Shown: piece by piece, positions 60,170 to 64,000 of the stretch
Position numbering within the stretch: the first letter of the stretch is position 1
Layout: each line of letters begins with the position of its first letter
Assembly: GCF_051297175.1 (NCBI RefSeq)
Contig: NZ_JBINNY010000001.1
Coordinates: 4,898,001 to 4,962,000 of the forward strand
Source: Dryocola sp051297175
GTDB taxonomy: Bacteria; Pseudomonadota; Gammaproteobacteria; Enterobacterales; Enterobacteriaceae
DNA: 64,000 nucleotides
Direction of reading: 5' to 3'
Position numbers and translations under genes: made by a program
The notes under the pieces: model-generated
Database searches by the model: none
Told to the model about the DNA's origin: nothing
What the model saw: only the letters and a program-made list of their open reading frames with translations

Positions 60170-60736
60170 TTCGTTCGTAAGCTCATCATAAAGATTGCGT
60201 AGACGCGTCCTGAGATACAGCACGGCTTTGTGTTTCCGGGACAGCAGCGCCTGGACGCTAACGCCGGTTTCTTCCGCCAGCGCCTTGAAGCTGTAGCCCT
60301 GGAGTTCGGTTTTCTCGAACGCCTCGCGCTGCGCTATGGGAAGCCCCGATAGCGCGTCCTCCAGCTCGTTCCACAGCAGCTCTCGCAGATACTCGTCTTC
60401 AGGCGTTTGCGGGACGCCGAACAGCGTTTCCGCCAGTTCGTCTTCCACCAGAAAGCCATCGTCGTCGCTAGAAAAGTAGTCAGCCAGCGGCAGCTCGCGC
60501 TTTTTACGCGCCCGGTCGGTCATTTCGTTGCGCGCCGCGCGAAACAGCCAGGCGGCGACGTTTTCCACGGGCTGTTCGACCTTCATCAGCTGCCAGGTCA
60601 CTTCCTGCAGAATATCGTCGGCATCGGCCCGGACGGCGGTGCGGCCGACGATAAAAGCTTTCAGCCTTGATCGACACGCGTTGAGCGCAGACATTACCAG
60701 CGAATTTCCCGCCGCACCGGCTTTCATTGCGGTCAC
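60167..60736 (-). CDS. ECF-type sigma-70 family RNA polymerase sigma factor
   Basis: 189 residues. Region 2: DADDILQEVTWQLMKVEQP, AAWLFRAARNEMTDRARKKR, the usual core-binding and -10 recognition helices; a linker rich in acidic residues (SSDDDGFLVEDELAE); region 4: LPIAQREAFEKTELQGYSFK and ALAEETGVSVQALLSRKHKA for -35 recognition. Its GTG start overlaps the stop of the His-rich membrane gene (GTGA); an ATG three codons later is an alternative. The coupling suggests that the membrane protein is its regulator. No E. coli equivalent at this position. Confidence 0.88.
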   Translation of the reverse strand: MTAMKAGAAGNSLVMSALNACRSRLKAFIVGRTAVRADADDILQEVTWQLMKVEQPVENVAAWLFRAARNEMTDRARKKRELPLADYFSSDDDGFLVEDELAETLFGVPQTPEDEYLRELLWNELEDALSGLPIAQREAFEKTELQGYSFKALAEETGVSVQALLSRKHKAVLYLRTRLRNLYDELTNE

Positions 60737-61209
60737 TCAGCGTCCGTCGGTTTCGGAGCGCCGTCCTCCGGCTTTTGACGAGAATGCTCGTGTTCACCGC
60801 AACGCTCGTGGTGGCCGCCGTGATGTTCACCGTGGCGAGAATGGCAATGCCCGCGGCCATGGCCCCGGAAGCCGCCCCGACGCTGCTGGACGAACTGTTC
60901 GCGTTCTTCCGGCGACATCTGCATCCAGCGCTCATGCATACGGCGACGTTCGCGGCCACCGAACATGCCGGGGCGGAACCCAAGGCCGCCGAACAGAATG
61001 CGGCACAAAACTAACAGCCCCAGCGCCTGCCAGTAGCCGATGCTTTTTACGCCAATAATCCCCGGCAGTAGCGCGTTCCACAGCGACATTACCACAAGGC
61101 CCAGCACCGCAAACAAAACAGCGCCAATCACCAGAGGTTTCGCCATGGGATGGCCGCCAAACCCGTGACCGTGGCCCCGGCCATGTCCGTGCATATCAAA
61201 ATTTCTCAT
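60733..61209 (-). CDS. His-rich two-segment membrane protein, candidate metal-responsive anti-sigma partner
   Basis: 158 residues, not a family I recognise. His/Gly N-terminus (MHGHGRGHGHGFGGHP, residues 6-21), two membrane helices (about 23-48 and 58-80), the amphipathic MSPEEREQFVQQRRGG, then a His/Cys-rich tail (GHGRGHCHSRHGEHHGGHHE) and an acidic end. Both ends face the same side. Such stretches bind Ni, Zn, Co or Cu. GAGGAG precedes the ATG. Upstream of sigma and overlapping it by 4 bp, it has the layout of a sigma/anti-sigma operon such as CnrYXH, though order and sequence differ. Confidence 0.75.
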   Translation of the reverse strand: MRNFDMHGHGRGHGHGFGGHPMAKPLVIGAVLFAVLGLVVMSLWNALLPGIIGVKSIGYWQALGLLVLCRILFGGLGFRPGMFGGRERRRMHERWMQMSPEEREQFVQQRRGGFRGHGRGHCHSRHGEHHGGHHERCGEHEHSRQKPEDGAPKPTDAE

Positions 61210-61302
61210 TTTCTACTCCTCAGCAGATTCGTTGATTATCGCTTCTGATGAGGTAGACGAATGAGAAAAGAAAATATTGTCGGGAAAAGAAAACTTTTTT
61301 GA
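61210..61302 (-). promoter_or_regulatory. Possible promoter of the His-rich/sigma operon
   Basis: CGTCTA on the minus strand (near 61256-61251) resembles ECF -10 elements, with CCGACA about 18 bp further upstream as a possible -35. This would fit autoregulation but is weak. Confidence 0.25.
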
Positions 61303-61332
61303 ATGTCGGGTGAGCACGATGTCACCCGACAT
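61303..61332. repeat. Single REP unit downstream of hemN
   Basis: ATGTCGGGTGA-GCACGATG-TCACCCGACAT, 11-bp stem; it may end hemN transcripts although no T-run follows. Confidence 0.75.
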
Positions 61333-61335
61333 GCG

Positions 61336-62709
61336 TTAGATTACGCGTGAGAACTGCTGCAGGCGCGCTTTCTGCCTGAGGTAGACATCAAAACACATGC
61401 AGATATTGCGTATCAGCAGGCGGCCTTTGGCGGTGACCTGGATGTGGTGCTCGTCAACAACCACCAGCCCGTCTTTTGCAAGCGGGGCCAGCAGCTTGAG
61501 GTCTTCCGCGAAGTATTCCGCAAAATCCACGTCCCACAGCCGTTCAACGTCGGCAAACTTCAGCTGGAAGTTACAGATCAGCCATTTGATAACGTCGCGG
61601 CGGATGCAGTCATCGCGCGTTAACGCGAGGCCGCGCCACAGCGCATCGCCACGCTCGTCAACCTGCTGGTAGTAGGCTTTCAGCTCTTTCTGGTTTTGCG
61701 CGTAGCAGTCGCCAATCATGCTGATGGCGGAAACACCCATGCCGAGCAGGTCGGTGTCGCCCTGCGTGGTGTAGCCCTGGAAATTGCGATGCAGTTTTCC
61801 TTCGCGCTGGGCGATGGCCAGTTCGTCATTCGGGCGGGCAAAGTGATCCATACCGATAAACTGGTAGCCTGCCGCCGTCAGCGAGCCGATGGTTTCCTGC
61901 AGGATATCGAGCTTCTGCTGAGCGTTCGGCAGGTCTGCGTCTTTGATTTTGCGCTGCGCGGCGAACAGCGTCGGCAGGTGGGCATAGTTGAAGACGCTGA
62001 GGCGGTCCGGGCTGAGCTCGGCAACGCGGTTTAAGGTGAACGCGAAGCTTTCCGGCGTTTGCTTGGGCAGGCCGTAAATCAAATCGATATTCGTCGAGGT
62101 AAAACCGAGGTCGCGGGCGCGCTTAATCAGGGCAAAGATAAACTCTTCGTCCTGCTCGCGGTTCACCAGGCGCTGCACTTCTTTGTTGAAATCCTGCACG
62201 CCCATGCTCAGGCGCGTGAAGCCTTCGTGACGCAGATGATCGAGCACATCAAGCTCGATTTCGCGCGGGTCCACTTCAATCGACAGCTCGGCGTCATCGT
62301 TAAAGTCAAAATGGCCGCGTAGCAGGCCCATCAGGCGACTGATTTGCTCTTTGCTAAGGTAGGTAGGCGTTCCGCCACCCCAGTGCATCTGGCTTACGTG
62401 ACGGCCTTTAAAGAGCGGTGCGCGATGGGCTATCTCTTGCTCAAGCGCGTCCAGATACTGGTCTGCCTTGTGGGTCTGGCGGGTGACAATTTTATTGCAG
62501 CCGCAGAAGTAGCAGAGCTTGTGGCAAAACGGGATGTGAACGTAAAGCGACAGCGGGCGCTCGGGATAACGGGCAACCGCCTGTAGAAACGCCGCCTCGC
62601 CGAAGTCTTCAGAAAACTCCAGCGCGGTGGGATAAGAGGTGTAACGCGGCCCTGAATAATTATATTTCTGGATCAGGGCCAGATCCCAGTCGATTAACTG
62701 CTCAGACAT
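61336..62709 (-). CDS. hemN: Oxygen-independent coproporphyrinogen III dehydrogenase HemN
   Basis: 457 residues from ATG 62709 (MSEQLIDWDLALIQKYNYSG), the E. coli length. Radical SAM CxxxCxxC in HIPFCHKLCYFCGCNK, then MHWGGGTPTYLSKEQISRL and IEVDPREIELDVL. It decarboxylates coproporphyrinogen III without oxygen. AAGGAG 5 bp upstream fixes the start; an in-frame GTG six bases earlier abuts that site. The AAGGAG is inside the end of an upstream small ORF. Confidence 0.97.
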   Translation of the reverse strand: MSEQLIDWDLALIQKYNYSGPRYTSYPTALEFSEDFGEAAFLQAVARYPERPLSLYVHIPFCHKLCYFCGCNKIVTRQTHKADQYLDALEQEIAHRAPLFKGRHVSQMHWGGGTPTYLSKEQISRLMGLLRGHFDFNDDAELSIEVDPREIELDVLDHLRHEGFTRLSMGVQDFNKEVQRLVNREQDEEFIFALIKRARDLGFTSTNIDLIYGLPKQTPESFAFTLNRVAELSPDRLSVFNYAHLPTLFAAQRKIKDADLPNAQQKLDILQETIGSLTAAGYQFIGMDHFARPNDELAIAQREGKLHRNFQGYTTQGDTDLLGMGVSAISMIGDCYAQNQKELKAYYQQVDERGDALWRGLALTRDDCIRRDVIKWLICNFQLKFADVERLWDVDFAEYFAEDLKLLAPLAKDGLVVVDEHHIQVTAKGRLLIRNICMCFDVYLRQKARLQQFSRVI

Positions 62710-62711
62710 AC

Positions 62712-62888
62712 TCACTCCTTCCGGTGATGCCGCCTGCGTTGACGAAGCGTTGGCGGCACGCCCTTCCTTTGGGCGAAGAGCCTACGGCGCAACGAATTTT
62801 GCAATCGCGACAACCGCCGTAGTTTAACGAATAACCACAGCAGATAACACACCAGCGGAATAACCATGAAAAAAACAGGTAATCCCAT
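62712..62888 (-). CDS. Small membrane protein ORF upstream of hemN
   Basis: 58 codons, ATG 62888 to TGA 62712, starting 10 bp after the yihI stop and ending 2 bp before the hemN ATG; its last codons carry the hemN ribosome-binding site. The product has one hydrophobic helix (GLPVFFMVIPLVCYLLWLFV) and a very basic tail (RRLSRLQNSLRRRLFAQRK, then RQRRRHHRKE). No good Shine-Dalgarno is seen, so translation may depend on coupling to yihI. The topology rule (positive inside) gives an N-out helix. Protein-level evidence is lacking; I do not know a named homologue. Confidence 0.5.
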   Translation of the reverse strand: MGLPVFFMVIPLVCYLLWLFVKLRRLSRLQNSLRRRLFAQRKGVPPTLRQRRRHHRKE

Positions 62889-62898
62889 AGGAGTACCG

Positions 62899-63414
62899 CT
62901 AGTTACCGCCCTTCAGCAAACGCATCAGGTCGTCGGTCTTCTCTTCGTCTTCTTCTTCGTCATCATAAGAGATGCCGAGTTCTTCCATCAGCGCATCGAT
63001 ACGGTCGAGTTTGGCATTAACCCAGGATTGCTCTTCCGCGCTTAACGCTTCGCCTTCTTCAAGGCGTTCCAGCAGCGCGTCCAGGCGCTCATCGTTCTCC
63101 AGCAAATCCAGCTCGGCCTGTGGTGTTAGCATAGGTTTCTCGCTCTTTGGTTTGTGCTGTTTTGGTTTTGCAGCAGGCGTTTCGGTTACGCCCAGTGCGA
63201 TAGGTTTTTTGCTGCCGATACGCGGATCTTTTGGCTGTCCTGCACCTTTGCCACCCTGAGCCGAAGTACCACCAGTGGCACGGCTACCCGCCGAGTGACC
63301 ACGGTGTTTCTTCTGACGCTTACGGTCGCGTGCTTCCTGGTCTATCTCTTCGCGTGATTTACGACGAACTTTCGCCGGTTTGCTGCCTTGTGGTGCTGAG
63401 TTTTGTTGCTTCAT
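62899..63414 (-). CDS. yihI: Der GTPase-activating protein YihI
   Basis: 171 residues (E. coli 169). Basic, disordered N-terminus (SKPAKVRRKSREEIDQEARD) then acidic C-terminal helices (EEGEALSAEEQSWVNAKLDR, YDDEEEDEEKTDDLMRLLKG). It stimulates the GTPase Der and delays 50S ribosome maturation. It follows the csrC RNA gene and precedes the small ORF and hemN, as in E. coli. Confidence 0.95.
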   Translation of the reverse strand: MKQQNSAPQGSKPAKVRRKSREEIDQEARDRKRQKKHRGHSAGSRATGGTSAQGGKGAGQPKDPRIGSKKPIALGVTETPAAKPKQHKPKSEKPMLTPQAELDLLENDERLDALLERLEEGEALSAEEQSWVNAKLDRIDALMEELGISYDDEEEDEEKTDDLMRLLKGGN

Positions 63415-63482
63415 GGTGAGTTGTCTTAAGCCGTTTCATTCAGTATAGAATTGCGGCGGAATCTAGCAGAAAGCAAGCAAAG

Positions 63483-63762
63483 AAAAAAGGCGGCAGGTTA
63501 ACCTGTCGCCTTTTTCTTGTCTCTCGACCCATTTGGGTCACGCAATCCGTGTCAGCTATCAACGCCCTGTTCTTTCCTTCGCTAACAACTTCCGGTGTTG
63601 TGTCCTTATCCTTTTACAGCATCTCCTGACGCTCGCTCCTGCGATTTCCCAGTTCTCCGCCATCCTGGCGTTCCTGAACCCTCGTCCTGAGTTGATATCC
63701 TTTCCGGCTCCCTTGCCTGTGCCGCTTACTTTACGCTTACCCCTAATTTCAGCAAGGCTATG
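63483..63762 (-). ncRNA. csrC: CsrC regulatory small RNA
   Basis: Located between yihI and engB as in E. coli, minus strand. It carries about 15 GGA motifs, most as AGGA (CTCAGGACGAGGGTTCAGGA, CGCCAGGATGG, GCAGGAGCG, GTCAGGAGATG, AAAGGATAAGGACAC), the CsrA-binding signature, and ends in the terminator AAAGGCGACAGG-TTAA-CCTGCCGCCTTTTTT (63515-63483), close to E. coli CsrC. CsrC sequesters CsrA to release carbon metabolism, motility and biofilm targets. The 5' end is inferred from sequence only. TGTAAGA half-sites at 63785-63792 and 63881-63888 may be UvrY sites. Confidence 0.9.
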
Positions 63763-63984
63763 ATTTACGATAAGTACGAGGTCGTGTAAGAGTCATTAGG
63801 CTAATTCATTGTTATTTAATATATAAGTTATAATTTTCATTCGAAAGTAACCGCGATCTCTGTCAGCTACTATGGCAAATGTCTTACACGGGAGAAGGGA
63901 ATATCTGCACAACGTGAGAAACACGGTCTTTTCTGCCCGTTCAGGTATAATCCCCCCAATGCTCATCCTGACGGAGACAACCTT

Positions 63985-64000
63985 TTGACAAACTGGAACT
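63985..64000 (+). CDS. engB: Ribosome biogenesis GTP-binding protein EngB (YihA), first codons only
   Basis: TTG ACA AAC TGG AAC at 63985-63999 reads M-T-N-W-N, the same opening as E. coli EngB (MTNLN), preceded by ACGGAGACAACC. The gene runs off the right edge. Its position opposite csrC and yihI agrees with E. coli. EngB is an essential GTPase of 50S assembly. Confidence 0.8.

Noticed and set aside
63763..63984. Spot 42 RNA (spf) between csrC and engB
   Set aside because: In E. coli spf lies on the far side of engB, and no matching sequence is seen here; it would be beyond the window.

Overview
The window is chromosomal DNA from a member of the Enterobacteriaceae that is not E. coli or Salmonella. 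Nearly every housekeeping gene (xyl, gly, rha, fdo, sodA, cspA, hemN, yihI) reads as a close relative of its E. coli counterpart, often with identical length. The gene order, accessory genes and intergenic repeats differ. The genus cannot be fixed from sequence reading alone; Cedecea, Kosakonia, Klebsiella and Enterobacter relatives are all possible.

Layout. 0-0.5 kb: HigBA-type toxin-antitoxin pair cut by the window edge. 0.6-7.2 kb: REP array, then hydN, a cysteine-type fdhF, hypF and a NiCoT nickel permease, read as a formate/hydrogenase accessory operon. 7.4-14.2 kb: secreted GbpA-like LPMO, avtA, a lytic transglycosylase, malS, bax. 14.3-23.0 kb: complete D-xylose locus (xylR, xylHGF, divergent xylAB), with an ERIC element in the xylF leader and a 77-bp REP array between xylA and xylB. 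23.0-26.3 kb: another REP array, an isochorismatase-like hydrolase overlapping a GlxA-type regulator, wecH, ysaB. 26.4-36.3 kb: glyQS, a chemoreceptor ending in NWETF, uspF, a caspase-like (clan CD) peptidase homologue, yiaG, an aromatic-acid MFS transporter with two PcaR/PcaU-type operators, yiaF and cspA. At about 36.3 kb the order jumps to genes that lie elsewhere in E. coli.

36.3-50.6 kb: yiiM, a TRAP transporter and a KdgM-type porin that share KdgR-like boxes, sodA, and the L-rhamnose locus (rhaT, rhaR, rhaS, rhaBAD, lactaldehyde reductase, rhaM). 50.7-53.5 kb: secreted trypsin-like protease, cheV, asr. 53.6-60.1 kb: fdhD and fdoGHI-fdhE, where fdoG reads through an in-frame TGA as selenocysteine. 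60.1-64 kb: an ECF sigma factor translationally coupled to a His-rich membrane protein, hemN with an overlooked 58-codon ORF in front of it, yihI, the CsrC small RNA on the minus strand, and the first codons of engB.

How the genes work together. Two formate dehydrogenase systems are present: respiratory Fdo with selenocysteine, and an FdhF-like enzyme with cysteine beside hydrogenase maturation and nickel uptake. Three sugar or acid uptake regulons (xylose, rhamnose, probable pectin-derived acid) sit close together. Two chemotaxis genes lie outside any flagellar cluster, each with a sigma-28-like promoter. One REP family recurs throughout as single elements, pairs and three arrays of exactly five units with periods of 45, 77 and 57 bp.

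The most promising poorly described items are the ECF sigma/His-rich membrane pair, the orphan caspase-like protein, the KdgR-boxed TRAP/porin module, the PcaR-like operators of the MFS gene and the small membrane ORF coupled to hemN.
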